NCBI GenBank assembly: GCA_902622515.1
Contig: CACNQE010000006.1
Location: 62,001 to 126,000, forward strand
DNA: 64,000 nucleotides
Source: an uncultured SAR116 cluster alpha proteobacterium
GTDB lineage: Bacteria > Pseudomonadota > Alphaproteobacteria > Puniceispirillales > Puniceispirillaceae
Direction of reading: 5' to 3'
Position numbers and translations under genes: made by a program. The notes below the pieces were generated by a model. It was not told the origin of the DNA. It made no database searches and saw only the letters and a program-made list of their open reading frames with translations. Each line of letters begins with the position of its first letter. The first letter of the stretch is position 1. Of the stretch, positions 20,173 to 29,393 are shown piece after piece.

Positions 20173-20787
20173 TTATAATGCATCCTTAAATTGCAGTTCT
20201 AGAACACAACCATCTTCAGATGTAATTGATGCATACTTATTCGTTACACGTAGTTTCTTCCATGTATTTATATTAATCAACTCAGAATTTACATCCCTAC
20301 CTTTCAAAAGTAGAAAACGCAATTCTGGATGGTGCTGTTTTTCCGTTAATTTAAGTAGTCTTGGAATAGGTGCAAATGCGCGGGCGATTATGATATCTGG
20401 AGCTAATGTTTGCATTTCTTCCATGCGTGTCTCATGGATGATTGTATTTAATTTTATCCGAGATATTACCGTTCTTAAAAAAGCACATTTTCGTTGGTCT
20501 GATTCTACGAGGTGTACCCTATGATCAGTTAAAATTGAAACTATGATACCGGGTAATCCTGCGCCAGAACCAACATCGAGTATACAGCACGGCCCGTTAG
20601 GAAGAAAACTGTAAAGCTGTGCGCAATCAAGAATATGTCTTTCCCAGATGTTTTCTATCGTTTTTGGTGAAATAAGGTTTAATCTTTTTTGCCACTTTAT
20701 AAGCAAATCATGATAAGTTTTAAGCTGAGACAATGTTTCACGTGAAACATTGTATTTATTTTTCAACAAAGAAAAGGAATCTATCAT
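20173..20787 (-). CDS. rsmG: 16S rRNA (guanine-527-N7)-methyltransferase RsmG, containing parS
   Basis: Methylates G527 of 16S rRNA with SAM; formerly GidB. 204 residues. SAM-binding motif ILDVGSGAGLPGI at about residue 72, plus the N-terminal LLIKWQKRLNLISPKT block. Residues 13-19 (NVSRETL) are encoded by a perfect parS palindrome, as is common in alphaproteobacterial rsmG genes. It lies 11 bases after mnmG. Confidence 0.96.
   Translation of the reverse strand: MIDSFSLLKNKYNVSRETLSQLKTYHDLLIKWQKRLNLISPKTIENIWERHILDCAQLYSFLPNGPCCILDVGSGAGLPGIIVSILTDHRVHLVESDQRKCAFLRTVISRIKLNTIIHETRMEEMQTLAPDIIIARAFAPIPRLLKLTEKQHHPELRFLLLKGRDVNSELININTWKKLRVTNKYASITSEDGCVLELQFKDAL
20734..20749. other. parS: parS site 1 (ParB centromere) inside rsmG
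   Basis: TGTTTCACGTGAAACA, the exact consensus chromosomal parS, extended by three flanking bases on each side to a 22-bp perfect palindrome (20731-20752). It lies 6.8 kb from the proposed oriC and about 570 bases upstream of parA. Confidence 0.97.
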
Positions 20788-20798
20788 ATTAGGAATGG

Positions 20799-22709
20799 CT
20801 ATCGTACAAACGAATTGTTTTTAGATATGGTTCTAGTTGTTTTTGGATTTTGTCGAATATATCGCAAAACACATACTACTGCCGCAGGTGTTAATCCTGG
20901 AACTCTATTTGCTTGGCCTATTGAGGAGGGCCTAAACCTATTAAACAATTCAACCGATTCATTTGACAAACCACCTATTTTTGAAAATTCGGTGTCTTCT
21001 GGTATCTCTAATGCATCATCCCTTCTCATAGCTGCTATGTCTGCTTCCTGACGCTTAACATAATTTGCATAACGACAATCGGTTTCAATCTGCATATGAA
21101 TGTTTCTAGGAATTTCTGCAATCTTGGGCCAAAGGGAAATACAGTCTGATAACTTTATATTGTTGTTAGATAACACCTCTTCTGCTGTTGAAAAACTGCC
21201 ATTACGAGAAGAGGGTAACCCGTGGGCTGTTAGTTGGGAAGGCTTCGCCTTTAAATTTGACAATGTTTGTCTCGCATAGTGGAGTGTTTCCTTTCTATTT
21301 TGGAATAATTTTTGTCTTTTATAACCAACACAACCAATCTCTATTGCTTTTGAAGTCAACCGCTGGTCTGCATTATCGGCTCTAAGCAAAAGACGGTATT
21401 CCGCTCTGGAAGTAAACATACGGTATGGCTCTGTTGCTCCAGATGTTATAAGGTCATCTATCATTACACCGATATATGCCTCCGCTCTATCCAAGAAAAA
21501 CCCGCCTTGGATGGTACTTGCCTTTCCAGATGCGCACATAGCTGCATTTATCCCGGCTATTAGCCCCTGCGCAGCAGCCTCCTCATATCCTGTTGTACCA
21601 TTGATCTGTCCAGCCAAATATAGACCCGATAAAGCTTTTAAAGCTAAAGTTTTATCCAATGCTCTTGGATCAATAAAATCATATTCAATCGCATATCCAA
21701 ATTGAAGTATACTGGCCTTCTCTAACCCGGGGATGGACGCAATCATTTTTTCTTGGACCTTGCGAGGAAGGCTTGTGCTAATTCCATTTGGATAAACCGT
21801 ATTTAAATTTAATCCCTCAGGTTCTAGAAATATCTGGTGAGTGGGTTTATCTGAGAAACGACTTACTTTATCCTCAATTGATGGGCAGTATCTCGGTCCT
21901 TTTCCTTTTATTTGTCCACTATATGCAGCAGACAAATGAATAGAATCTGAAATTATTTTATGCGTTTTTTTCGTTGTTCTGGTAATTCCACATGAAATCT
22001 GAGGAACCGTTATTTTATCTGTTAGATAAGAGAATGGGATAAGTGCCTCATCTGCTTGCTGCATTTCAAGAGAAGCCCAGTCAATGGTGGCCTTGTCAAG
22101 CCTTGCTGGTGTGCCTGTTTTTAGCCTCCCTACAGGCAATCCAAGACCTCGCAATCTCTTGGAAAGAGCATCAGAAGGAGACTCTCCAAATCTTCCCGCA
22201 GGTGTTCTTTCATTTCCTAGATGTATCACGCCCCCAAGAAATGTGCCTGCTGTTAAAACAACTGCACGTGCTAATATTTGAGTTCCATCTGCTAGCACAA
22301 TTCCGGTTACTTTGTTATTTGAGATCAATAAGTCGGCTACTACCCCTTCATAGAAAGACAAATTTTCCTGTTCTTTTAGTGCTTGTTGAACTGCTTTTTT
22401 GTATAATTGTCTATCTGCCTGTGCTCTTGGACCATGAACTGCTGGACCACGTGATTTATTTAACATACGAAATTGAATACCTGCACTATCTATGGCTCGG
22501 CCCATTATACCATCAAAAGCGTCTATTTCACGTACCAGGTGACCCTTTCCCAAACCGCCTATAGCGGGGTTACAAGACATTTCCCCTATTTTCTTAATAT
22601 CCATCGTAACAAGAAGTGTGTTCGCGCCCATTCTAGCAGCAACACTGGCTGCTTCTGTTCCAGCATGACCACCTCCTATAATAATGACATCGATATTTTT
22701 AATAGGCAT
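20799..22709 (-). CDS. mnmG: tRNA uridine-5-carboxymethylaminomethyl modification enzyme MnmG
   Basis: FAD enzyme that, in complex with MnmE, modifies the wobble uridine (position 34) of certain tRNAs. 636 residues. FAD motif [21 protein letters not shown] at residues 9-29, then [20 protein letters not shown], the [13 protein letters not shown] block and [16 protein letters not shown]. Its partner mnmE is the next gene upstream on the same strand, 90 bases away. The mnmE-mnmG-rsmG-par order is a typical origin-proximal arrangement. Confidence 0.98.
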   Translation of the reverse strand: MPIKNIDVIIIGGGHAGTEAASVAARMGANTLLVTMDIKKIGEMSCNPAIGGLGKGHLVREIDAFDGIMGRAIDSAGIQFRMLNKSRGPAVHGPRAQADRQLYKKAVQQALKEQENLSFYEGVVADLLISNNKVTGIVLADGTQILARAVVLTAGTFLGGVIHLGNERTPAGRFGESPSDALSKRLRGLGLPVGRLKTGTPARLDKATIDWASLEMQQADEALIPFSYLTDKITVPQISCGITRTTKKTHKIISDSIHLSAAYSGQIKGKGPRYCPSIEDKVSRFSDKPTHQIFLEPEGLNLNTVYPNGISTSLPRKVQEKMIASIPGLEKASILQFGYAIEYDFIDPRALDKTLALKALSGLYLAGQINGTTGYEEAAAQGLIAGINAAMCASGKASTIQGGFFLDRAEAYIGVMIDDLITSGATEPYRMFTSRAEYRLLLRADNADQRLTSKAIEIGCVGYKRQKLFQNRKETLHYARQTLSNLKAKPSQLTAHGLPSSRNGSFSTAEEVLSNNNIKLSDCISLWPKIAEIPRNIHMQIETDCRYANYVKRQEADIAAMRRDDALEIPEDTEFSKIGGLSNESVELFNRFRPSSIGQANRVPGLTPAAVVCVLRYIRQNPKTTRTISKNNSFVR

Positions 22710-22799
22710 TTATCCGACTAATTCTAGGTCTGTTATATGTATAATTTAACACGCACAATACTAGATAGTATTCACAAATGTCAAAATTATATGCTGATT

Positions 22800-24200
22800 T
22801 CATTTCCCAATACAAAAACTTGAAAAAATATTATCGAGCAGATCATCAACGCCCACTTGACCAGTAAGACGCCCAAGTGCATTACATGCAAGGCGCAATT
22901 CCTCTGCTACTATTTCCGGATGTTCTTTGCTGTTAAGCTTAATAGCACGCTCCAGGGCATTACATACGGTAAGACAAGCTGTTTTATGCCAGGAACGAGT
23001 TAACCTTACATCGGTGTTTGTGACATTAATAAAAGACATTAATTCGATCAGCTTTTTAATTAAAAGGTCTTGCCCACTCTTATTGTGAAAACTAACAATC
23101 AATGGATTTGATGTTCTTAATAGGGATGATTTACAACACTTAATTTTTTTCTTTATTTCATCCTCAGACAAAAGATCTGCTTTGTTCAACAATACCAGCT
23201 GTTTCGAGAATTTCCAACTCTCAAATAGTGATAGCGTTTTTTCCCAATCTAAACTAGATGAATCCAAAACCAACAAAGCAAGATCTGAACTCTCGGCCAC
23301 ACTTTTAGCTCTATCAATTCCCTCGATCTCAATAACGTCTTCGGTTTTCCTTGTGCCTGCGGTATCGTTTAATATCACAGAAATGCCCCCCAAGTCTAAT
23401 TTCACTTCTATTACATCCCGAGTCGTGCCTGCAACAGAAGACACGATTGCAACTTCTCTTTGTGCTAATGCGTTTAGAATTGTTGATTTGCCTGCATTTA
23501 CTGGGCCTACCAATGCAATTTTTACACCTTCTCGTATTTGTTCAGAATATTTACTATCCTCTACTAAACTCAGAATCTGATTTTTTAAATTATACATGTT
23601 TAAAGATAATTCTTCGATAATCTCTTCAGGTAATTCTTCATCGGAAAAATCAATCACTGCTTCAAGTTTTGAGGACAATGAAATCAAAGTCTCTCTATAT
23701 GATTTTAATCGAGCAGAAAGTTTTCCTGTCATTATGTTAATCGCTTGTTGATGTTGGCATAGTGTTTGCGCCTCAATCAAGTCTGAAAGACCCTCTAAAT
23801 CTATTAGTCCAACCTTACCATTGTTGAAGGACCTACGAGAAAATTCTCCTTGTTGCGCTGGTCTCATCCCCTCTATTTCGGCAAGGCTATATAAAATTGA
23901 CTGAATAACAGCCGGACTTCCATGACATTGAATCTCTGTTATATTTTCACCTGTTGGGGAGGATTTAGAGGGGAACAAAACCAACATGACATCATCAATA
24001 ATTAGACCTTCCGCTGTCTTAAGACGACGGAATTCGGCAATAGGTTTATCCTCAACAATCGAATTTAAAACACCAAAATGTGTTAATACACCGTGCGCTT
24101 TAGGACCAGATATTCTTATAATTGCTATAGCGGATTGACCCGGTGGGGTTGCTAAAGCATAAATAGTATCGTTAACACTCACCAAACCACCTTTTGACAA
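22800..24200 (-). CDS. mnmE: tRNA modification GTPase MnmE
   Basis: GTPase partner of MnmG in wobble-uridine modification. 466 residues. The N-terminal formyl-THF-binding domain begins NDTIYALATPPGQSAIAIIR. The G domain has G1 GPVNAGKST, G2 AGTTRDV, G3 DTAGTRKTED and G4 NKAD. The chain ends in FCIGK, the invariant C-terminal Cys-x-Gly-Lys. In G1 a valine replaces the more usual proline (GPVNAGKS for GPPNAGKS). The N-terminal codons face the divergent methyltransferase gene. Confidence 0.97.
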   Translation of the reverse strand: MSKGGLVSVNDTIYALATPPGQSAIAIIRISGPKAHGVLTHFGVLNSIVEDKPIAEFRRLKTAEGLIIDDVMLVLFPSKSSPTGENITEIQCHGSPAVIQSILYSLAEIEGMRPAQQGEFSRRSFNNGKVGLIDLEGLSDLIEAQTLCQHQQAINIMTGKLSARLKSYRETLISLSSKLEAVIDFSDEELPEEIIEELSLNMYNLKNQILSLVEDSKYSEQIREGVKIALVGPVNAGKSTILNALAQREVAIVSSVAGTTRDVIEVKLDLGGISVILNDTAGTRKTEDVIEIEGIDRAKSVAESSDLALLVLDSSSLDWEKTLSLFESWKFSKQLVLLNKADLLSEDEIKKKIKCCKSSLLRTSNPLIVSFHNKSGQDLLIKKLIELMSFINVTNTDVRLTRSWHKTACLTVCNALERAIKLNSKEHPEIVAEELRLACNALGRLTGQVGVDDLLDNIFSSFCIGK

Positions 24201-24265
24201 ATCTTATTGCGAACATATTATTTATGAGGCTCATTAACATCTCTTTAACTAATTGGAAACAAATA

Positions 24266-24763
24266 ATGTGTGTATTAAAAACGAACTTAGGATATTTTCA
24301 ACCTGTAGCATCTAATATGGGATTAAAAGAATTAAAATGGCAACAAATGCCATTTTCCGAAAAACAACTTTTACACAAGTCAAACAAAAATGTTTCACGT
24401 GAAACATTAAATCAAATAGAATTATACCTATTGGGCTCTCTGCAAAAATTTTCTATACCTTTAGACTTTTCCAATTGGTCTCCGAAGATGGTGCAATGGT
24501 TCACAACAATTTCTAAAGTGGAGTACGGTAAAACTATTTCTTATAAAGAACTCGCTTATGAATGGGGAAACGTTAGAGCGTCTAGGGCGGCCGGCGATGC
24601 TTGTAAACGAAACCCAATACCTATCATTATTCCTTGTCACCGTATTTTAAATATTAATGGTAAAATAGGCTGCTATAGTGGCGGAAATCGTAACACACCT
24701 AATAGCAGAAAGAATATAAACCGCAAACGTTGGCTAATTGAATTAGAGAAAACTATTAACTAG
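24266..24763 (+). CDS. Methylated-DNA-[protein]-cysteine S-methyltransferase-like protein, containing parS
   Basis: Suicide repair protein that takes alkyl groups from O6-alkylguanine. The C-terminal domain has [19 protein letters not shown], the arginine-finger region [17 protein letters not shown], and active-site PCHR with Cys124. Residues 42-48 (NVSRETL) are encoded by a perfect parS site, so a centromere element lies in its weakly conserved N-terminal domain. ATG 24266 is taken as start because GGAAA lies about 7 bases upstream; TTG 24194 and ATG 24224 are alternatives. It is the only plus-strand gene in the run between parB and the origin, and its end overlaps rho by 4 bases. Confidence 0.85.
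   Translation: MCVLKTNLGYFQPVASNMGLKELKWQQMPFSEKQLLHKSNKNVSRETLNQIELYLLGSLQKFSIPLDFSNWSPKMVQWFTTISKVEYGKTISYKELAYEWGNVRASRAAGDACKRNPIPIIIPCHRILNINGKIGCYSGGNRNTPNSRKNINRKRWLIELEKTIN
24391..24406. other. parS: parS site 2 (ParB centromere) inside the methyltransferase gene
   Basis: TGTTTCACGTGAAACA, identical to site 1, extended by two flanking bases on each side (24389-24408). It lies 3.2 kb from the proposed oriC. An exact 16-bp match of this palindrome is not expected by chance in 64 kb. Confidence 0.96.
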
Positions 24764-26019
24764 CTGTTCATGTTTTCGAAGAAATCCTCGTTAGTTTTTG
24801 CATGACGTAATTTGTCTGTTAAAAACTCCATTGCATCTACAGGCCCCATCTGCATTAATATACGCCTTAACATCCACATCTTATTTAACGTAGCTTTGTC
24901 AACTAACAATTCTTCTTTTCTAGTTCCAGACTTAGTGACATCAATCGCTGGAAATACTCGTTTATCTGCAAGCTTTCTATCTAGTATCAATTCGCTGTTG
25001 CCCGTACCTTTAAATTCCTCAAAAATAACCTCATCCATACGCGACCCTGTTTCTATTAGGGCAGTGGCAATTATAGTTAATGACCCACCCTCCTCTATGT
25101 TTCTTGCCGCTCCGAAAAAACGTTTTGGTCGCTGTAAAGCATTTGCATCTACACCTCCTGTTAACACTTTACCTGAAGATGGAACTACTGTGTTATAGGC
25201 TCTGGCTAGGCGTGTTATGCTATCTAAGAGTATTACTACATCCCTTTTATGTTCTACTAATCTCTTTGCTTTTTCCAATACCATGTCTGTTACTTGCACA
25301 TGTCGTGCCGCAGGTTCGTCAAACGTTGATGATATAACTTCACCTTTAACAGACCGTTGCATATCTGTTACTTCTTCTGGTCTTTCATCGATTAATAATA
25401 CAATTAAATATACCTCTGGATGGTTTTGCGATATCGCGTGCGCTATTGATTGTAACATCATAGTTTTACCAGTGCGAGGTGGCGCTACAATCAACCCTCT
25501 TTGTCCTTTGCCCATAGGTGCAATTAGATCCATAATTCTGGGTGTTTTATCCTTATTATCTGGGTCGAATGGCAATTCCATTGTTAATTTTTTATTTGGA
25601 TATAACGGTGTAAGATTGTCAAAGTTAATTCGATGTCTCACAGAATCTGGTTTTTCGAAATTTATTAAATCAACCTTTAAAAGAGCAAAATAGCGTTCTC
25701 CATCTTTCGGTGCTCTAATCTCTCCTTCTACAGTATCTCCTGTTCTAAGTCCAAATCTACGCACTTGACTTGGGGAAACATAAATATCATCCGGCCCTGG
25801 TAAATAATTAGCTTCCGGAGCTCTTAAAAATCCAAAACCATCTTGTAAAACTTCCAGTACGCCTGTACCGCTAATAACAACTTCATTTTCTGCTAGTTGT
25901 TTAAGTATAGCAAACATCATATCTTGCGTTCGTAGAGTGGAAGCGTTTTCTACCTCCAATTCTTCAGCATAAGCTAATAATTCCGACGGTGAACGAGATT
26001 TTAATTCTTGCAAGTGCAT
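24760..26019 (-). CDS. rho: Transcription termination factor Rho
   Basis: Hexameric RNA helicase that ends transcription at C-rich rut sites. 419 residues, normal length. The N-terminal helical and OB-fold RNA-binding domain includes [16 protein letters not shown]. Walker A is [15 protein letters not shown] (about residue 175) and Walker B region [16 protein letters not shown]. The secondary RNA-binding Q-loop is at [22 protein letters not shown]. Few intrinsic terminators are visible in this window, consistent with heavy use of Rho. Confidence 0.98.
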   Translation of the reverse strand: MHLQELKSRSPSELLAYAEELEVENASTLRTQDMMFAILKQLAENEVVISGTGVLEVLQDGFGFLRAPEANYLPGPDDIYVSPSQVRRFGLRTGDTVEGEIRAPKDGERYFALLKVDLINFEKPDSVRHRINFDNLTPLYPNKKLTMELPFDPDNKDKTPRIMDLIAPMGKGQRGLIVAPPRTGKTMMLQSIAHAISQNHPEVYLIVLLIDERPEEVTDMQRSVKGEVISSTFDEPAARHVQVTDMVLEKAKRLVEHKRDVVILLDSITRLARAYNTVVPSSGKVLTGGVDANALQRPKRFFGAARNIEEGGSLTIIATALIETGSRMDEVIFEEFKGTGNSELILDRKLADKRVFPAIDVTKSGTRKEELLVDKATLNKMWMLRRILMQMGPVDAMEFLTDKLRHAKTNEDFFENMNS

Positions 26020-26101
26020 GGGAGTAAACTTATCTGATTTAAGTTTAATAGAATGGAACTTTTATGTTACAATATAAACATGTATATTGTCAAATTTACT
26101 T

Positions 26102-26530
26102 CTAAAATGGCTCTGCTACGGCTAATATTACTATAACTATCATAGCCAGCGTCGGCGCTTCATTCCAATATCTATAATATTTATCTGGTTTAGCTATTTG
26201 GTCATTTTCAAATTCTTTTCTTATGCGACCAAATTTCATGTGGCAATAAGTCATAAAAATCACGCAAATAATTTTCGCTATCATCCAATTTTCCGTGAGT
26301 AAACTTGGGTTTAGGAAAATTAAATACAATCCTAGGAGCCAGCTTATTAACATCGCTGGATTCATAATTATTTTCAAAAGACGCCGTTCCATCAATTTAA
26401 AAGTTTGAGAACGAACGGATCCAATTTCAACTAATGAATGGTATACGTATAGTCTAGGCAAATATAGTAAGCCAGCCATCCAAGCTATTATAGCTATAAT
26501 ATGAAATGATTTAACTATTTGATATTCCAT
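26102..26530 (-). CDS. hemJ: Protoporphyrinogen oxidase HemJ
   Basis: Small integral membrane protein converting protoporphyrinogen IX to protoporphyrin IX in haem synthesis. 142 residues with about four hydrophobic segments. The first segment has the conserved histidine and arginine of the family (SFHIIAIIAWMAGLLYLPRLYVYH region); a second conserved KFGRIRKEFE-type loop lies mid-chain. Its start overlaps hemE by 20 bases, coupling the two haem genes. HemJ often lies between hemE and rho in alphaproteobacteria. Confidence 0.92.
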   Translation of the reverse strand: MEYQIVKSFHIIAIIAWMAGLLYLPRLYVYHSLVEIGSVRSQTFKLMERRLLKIIMNPAMLISWLLGLYLIFLNPSLLTENWMIAKIICVIFMTYCHMKFGRIRKEFENDQIAKPDKYYRYWNEAPTLAMIVIVILAVAEPF

Positions 26531-27566
26531 AATTTTTTTCTCTAATATAGGAAATGATGTCTGTTAAATTTTGTTGTGATGTTGCTGGTAAGATACCATG
26601 TCCTAGGTTGAAGATATAGGGTCTATCAGAAATTAAGTTAAGTAAGTAATCTACTTCTCTTTTTAATATATTACCGCCATGAACTAAACAAATCGGATCT
26701 ATATTTCCTTGAACAGCAATATTTTTAGGAATTGATCTGTGAACAAATTCCATGTCCGTAAGGTGATCAACAGCAATACAGTTTGGGTTAATAATATCTG
26801 CAAACTCCACAATACCCTCACCCATAGATTTTGGAAAACATATTATAGGTATCGATGCATTTTTAGCCCTTACATATTGAACTATTTTCTTTGTTGGTCC
26901 GTAGATAAATTTATTGCGAAATCTAGCTGGTATAGATCCAGCCCAACTATCAAATAGCATTATTGCGTTAACACCCGCATCCAACTGTATCTCTAAAAAA
27001 CAAGTTATAGCTTGGACTAAAATTTCGAATACTTCTTCGGAACGATTGGTGTTTGACCATAAAAATTTTCTCGCATTGGAAAAGTCTTTGGATGATTGCC
27101 CCTCCGTTAAATATGTAAATAATGTCCATGGAGATCCAGAAAAACCAATTATAGGTATGTTTCTACTGTTAACATTTTTATTTAATTTAGTTCTGCTCAA
27201 TTTAATAGCTTCCCCAACAGGGGCTAAATCTGATTTGAATTTTCTCCAGTCATTAAAGGTAATTCTTTCTCCCAAATTTAGCTTTTTTAATTTTGGACCT
27301 TCATTCTCGATAAAAGATACTTTGAAGTCTAGCATATGCAGAACTAACAAAATATCAGAAAAAATTATAGCGGCATCTAGATTAAATTTTTTGATAGGCT
27401 GACAAGTTACTTCGCTCGCTTTTTCAGCATTTAAACAAAAATCAATAAAATTTAACTCGGTATTTCTTAAACGTCTATACTCAGGTAAATATCTACCCGC
27501 TTGTCTCATTATCCAAATAGGTGGTTGAGAAGCAATCTTACCATTTAATGTGTTTAAAAAATTCAT
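26511..27566 (-). CDS. hemE: Uroporphyrinogen decarboxylase
   Basis: Decarboxylates uroporphyrinogen III to coproporphyrinogen III in haem synthesis. 351 residues. Substrate-binding block PPIWIMRQAGRYLPEYR (residues 15-31), with DAAIIFSDILL and GFSGSPWTLFTYL further on, and the C-terminal NLGHGILPAT. It is the first gene left of the proposed oriC, transcribed away from it. hemH, often present between hemE and hemJ in related genomes, is absent here. Confidence 0.97.
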   Translation of the reverse strand: MNFLNTLNGKIASQPPIWIMRQAGRYLPEYRRLRNTELNFIDFCLNAEKASEVTCQPIKKFNLDAAIIFSDILLVLHMLDFKVSFIENEGPKLKKLNLGERITFNDWRKFKSDLAPVGEAIKLSRTKLNKNVNSRNIPIIGFSGSPWTLFTYLTEGQSSKDFSNARKFLWSNTNRSEEVFEILVQAITCFLEIQLDAGVNAIMLFDSWAGSIPARFRNKFIYGPTKKIVQYVRAKNASIPIICFPKSMGEGIVEFADIINPNCIAVDHLTDMEFVHRSIPKNIAVQGNIDPICLVHGGNILKREVDYLLNLISDRPYIFNLGHGILPATSQQNLTDIISYIREKNYGISNS

Positions 27567-27647
27567 TTATGTCTAAAAAGTTATATATAATATATATTGA
27601 TATAGATGTAGTTTGTTTAATTAACATTAAAAACAAGCAAAGCAAAG

Positions 27648-27656
27648 TTTTCCACA
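27648..27656 (+). promoter_or_regulatory. DnaA box
   Basis: TTTTCCACA, an exact match to TTWTNCACA and one base from TTATCCACA. It lies on the hemE-proximal side of the proposed oriC. Confidence 0.7.
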
Positions 27657-27775
27657 AGATAATAATACCTAGTACGCAATATTTGTTTTATAAAACTCAA
27701 TTTAAACAATACTTTAAAAATTAAAAAAAAATAATCAACATTTAACCATAATAAAGTACGTACTTATACAGTTAA

Positions 27776-27790
27776 TTAATTAGCTTTTAA
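27776..27790. promoter_or_regulatory. CtrA-like site TTAA-N7-TTAA
   Basis: TTAA at 27776-27779 and 27787-27790 are separated by exactly seven bases, the CtrA full-site pattern. In Caulobacter, CtrA at such sites blocks initiation. In sequence this AT-rich the pattern has an appreciable chance of arising randomly (about one in four for the region by rough estimate), so support is weak. Confidence 0.3.
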
Positions 27791-27795
27791 AAATC

Positions 27796-27804
27796 TGTGT
27801 AAAA
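27796..27804 (-). promoter_or_regulatory. DnaA box
   Basis: TTTTACACA on the minus strand, exact match to TTWTNCACA. It lies 6 bases from the CtrA-like site, an arrangement that would allow competition if both are real. Confidence 0.65.
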
Positions 27805-27841
27805 ATTGTATGTTTTTATTTTTGTCTTAAGTTTTTAATAA

Positions 27842-27850
27842 TTATTCACA
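27842..27850 (+). promoter_or_regulatory. DnaA box
   Basis: TTATTCACA, exact match to TTWTNCACA, 88 bases before ppsR. Confidence 0.7.
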
Positions 27851-27867
27851 GGTAAAAGATAATTATC

Positions 27868-27876
27868 TGTGTACAA
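27868..27876 (-). promoter_or_regulatory. Weak DnaA box (one mismatch)
   Basis: TTGTACACA on the minus strand; only position 3 departs from TTWTNCACA. It lies 17 bases from, and facing, the box at 27842-27850. Confidence 0.45.
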
Positions 27877-27937
27877 AAAAAAAATTATGAAGAAAATATA
27901 ATAGTTAAAGTTTCTTTTCTTCTTAGACGGGCTGAAA

Positions 27938-28771
27938 ATGGCAAAAAAAAATGATTTACATTTACATTTAATATCTGATTCAACAGGTGAAACAGTACAT
28001 CAATTTGCACGAGCTGGACTGGCTCAGTTCCCAGACACGAACATCACGGAACATATCTGGACGCTCGTTAGAAACAAAGCACATATAGATGCTATAGAGC
28101 GCAACTTAGAAAAAAACCCGGGTGTTGTATTATTTTCAGTAGTTAACAAAGAAGTTAGAGAACTGTTAGAAACTTTATGTACGAGACGAGGTATACCAAA
28201 TTTATCAATTTTGGACTCTGTTGTAGATCTTTTCACCAATGTTCTAGGTGTAGAACAGAGTTTAAGGTCGGGAGCTCAACATAAATTAGACACAGCTTAC
28301 TTTAAGCGCATGGCAGCAGTAGAATATGCTGTTGTTCACGATGATGGATTAAACATAGAAAGATTAGATGATGCTGATATGTTGCTTGTTGGTGTTTCTA
28401 GAACCTCAAAAACACCGACATCTATGTATTTGGGTCACAGAGGCTTTAAAGTAGCCAATTATGCTCTCGTACCGGGCGTACCATTTCCAATTGACAAATT
28501 ACCAGAAAAAAATATTTTTATAGTTGGTTTAACTACTGATCCCAAAAGGCTAATGCAAGTCAGAAAAACGCGTCTTCAGCATTTATCTAATTCAAGCAAT
28601 CCAAATTATGCCGATTTAGATATCATTACCAATGAGGTGAGAAATGCCAGGAAATTATTTAGTAAACATAATTGGCCTATCATAGATGTTTCTCGCCGCT
28701 CAGTTGAAGAAATAGCAGCATCAATAATATATTTATATCGTCAGTGGTTGGATCAAAGAGATAATGTATAA
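27938..28771 (+). CDS. ppsR: Pyruvate-phosphate dikinase / PEP synthase regulatory protein (DUF299)
   Basis: Bifunctional ADP-dependent kinase and pyrophosphorylase that switches PPDK or PEP synthase off and on by threonine phosphorylation. 277 residues. The N-terminal LHLISDSTGETVHQFARAG and the P-loop-like GVSRTSKTPTSMYLGHRG with VANYALVPGVPFP are the family signatures. The target enzyme gene is not in the window. It is the first gene right of the proposed oriC and corresponds to the RP001-type gene beside the Caulobacter and Rickettsia origins. The stop overlaps maf by 8 bases. Confidence 0.94.
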   Translation: MAKKNDLHLHLISDSTGETVHQFARAGLAQFPDTNITEHIWTLVRNKAHIDAIERNLEKNPGVVLFSVVNKEVRELLETLCTRRGIPNLSILDSVVDLFTNVLGVEQSLRSGAQHKLDTAYFKRMAAVEYAVVHDDGLNIERLDDADMLLVGVSRTSKTPTSMYLGHRGFKVANYALVPGVPFPIDKLPEKNIFIVGLTTDPKRLMQVRKTRLQHLSNSSNPNYADLDIITNEVRNARKLFSKHNWPIIDVSRRSVEEIAASIIYLYRQWLDQRDNV

Positions 28772-29393
28772 TTTTAAACATAAAACTTTAATTTTAGCAT
28801 CGTCATCAAAATCGAGACAGACTTTACTAAAAAATGCTAAAATTGATTTTTTGGTCAAAAGACCGTTTGTTGATGAGGACTCTATTAGAGAGTCTGCCGT
28901 AGCCGGTAAAGTAACGCTTCAAGGATGTGCCATATTACTAGCTGAGATAAAGGGGCATCAAATAGCTCTATCAAACACAGAAGCTTTTGTTATAGCGAGT
29001 GATCAAATATTAGAGTGTAAAGGAATCGGTTATTCTAAACCAAAATCACTGGAGAAAGCAAAAGAACAGCTAAGAGAGTTGCAAGGTAACACTCACATGC
29101 TGCATACTAGTGTTGTTGTTTTTTCAAGTGGGAAGAGAATTTGGCATCATTTATCATCGCCGACGGTTACCCTACGTTCCCTCTCAGATATTGAAATTGA
29201 TGACTACCTAGAAGAGGTAGGGAATGAAGCGCTCAAAACACCCGGATGTTATCAAATAGAAAGCCAGGGTTGTCATATAATATCAAGTTTTAATGGTTCT
29301 TTTTTTGATATTCTCGGGCTCCCGTTACTCCCGTTGTTAGAGTTTTTACGTTTACACGGTCTAGTATCAACTAAAGAAACTATGGTTTCATGA
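28764..29393 (+). CDS. maf: Maf-family nucleotide pyrophosphatase
   Basis: House-cleaning enzyme that hydrolyses non-canonical or pyrimidine nucleoside triphosphates. 209 residues. Family blocks: N-terminal LILASSSKSRQTLLKNA, central AFVIASDQILECKG with the catalytic aspartate, YSKPKSLEKAKEQLREL, and C-terminal GCYQIESQG. Overlaps ppsR by 8 bases and coaE by 4 (ATGA), forming a tight ppsR-maf-coaE operon. aroE, which often lies between maf and coaE in relatives, is absent. Confidence 0.93.
   Translation: MYNFKHKTLILASSSKSRQTLLKNAKIDFLVKRPFVDEDSIRESAVAGKVTLQGCAILLAEIKGHQIALSNTEAFVIASDQILECKGIGYSKPKSLEKAKEQLRELQGNTHMLHTSVVVFSSGKRIWHHLSSPTVTLRSLSDIEIDDYLEEVGNEALKTPGCYQIESQGCHIISSFNGSFFDILGLPLLPLLEFLRLHGLVSTKETMVS

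Larger units (their letters stand above)
27567..27937. other. oriC: Probable chromosomal replication origin (oriC)
   Basis: A 371-base gap without a gene, about 20% G+C by hand count, between hemE and ppsR, which point away from each other. It holds three exact matches to the DnaA-box consensus TTWTNCACA and one with a single mismatch, A/T-only stretches at 27581-27598 and 27713-27734 suited to unwinding, a 12-bp palindrome AAGTACGTACTT (27754-27765), and a TTAA-N7-TTAA CtrA-like site. The hemE/RP001 (ppsR-type) interval is the established origin in Caulobacter and Rickettsia. The short open frame at 27521-27724 has no protein character. I see no RNA gene here. Confidence 0.85.

Noticed and set aside
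22043-22564. 173-codon open frame antisense to mnmG
   Set aside because: Shadow of the long mnmG coding frame; the translation is rich in L, P and H with no domain character.
27521-27724. Open frame of 67 codons overlapping the proposed oriC
   Set aside because: Overlaps the hemE start on the other strand, has a low-complexity AT-driven composition, no ribosome site and no recognisable family.
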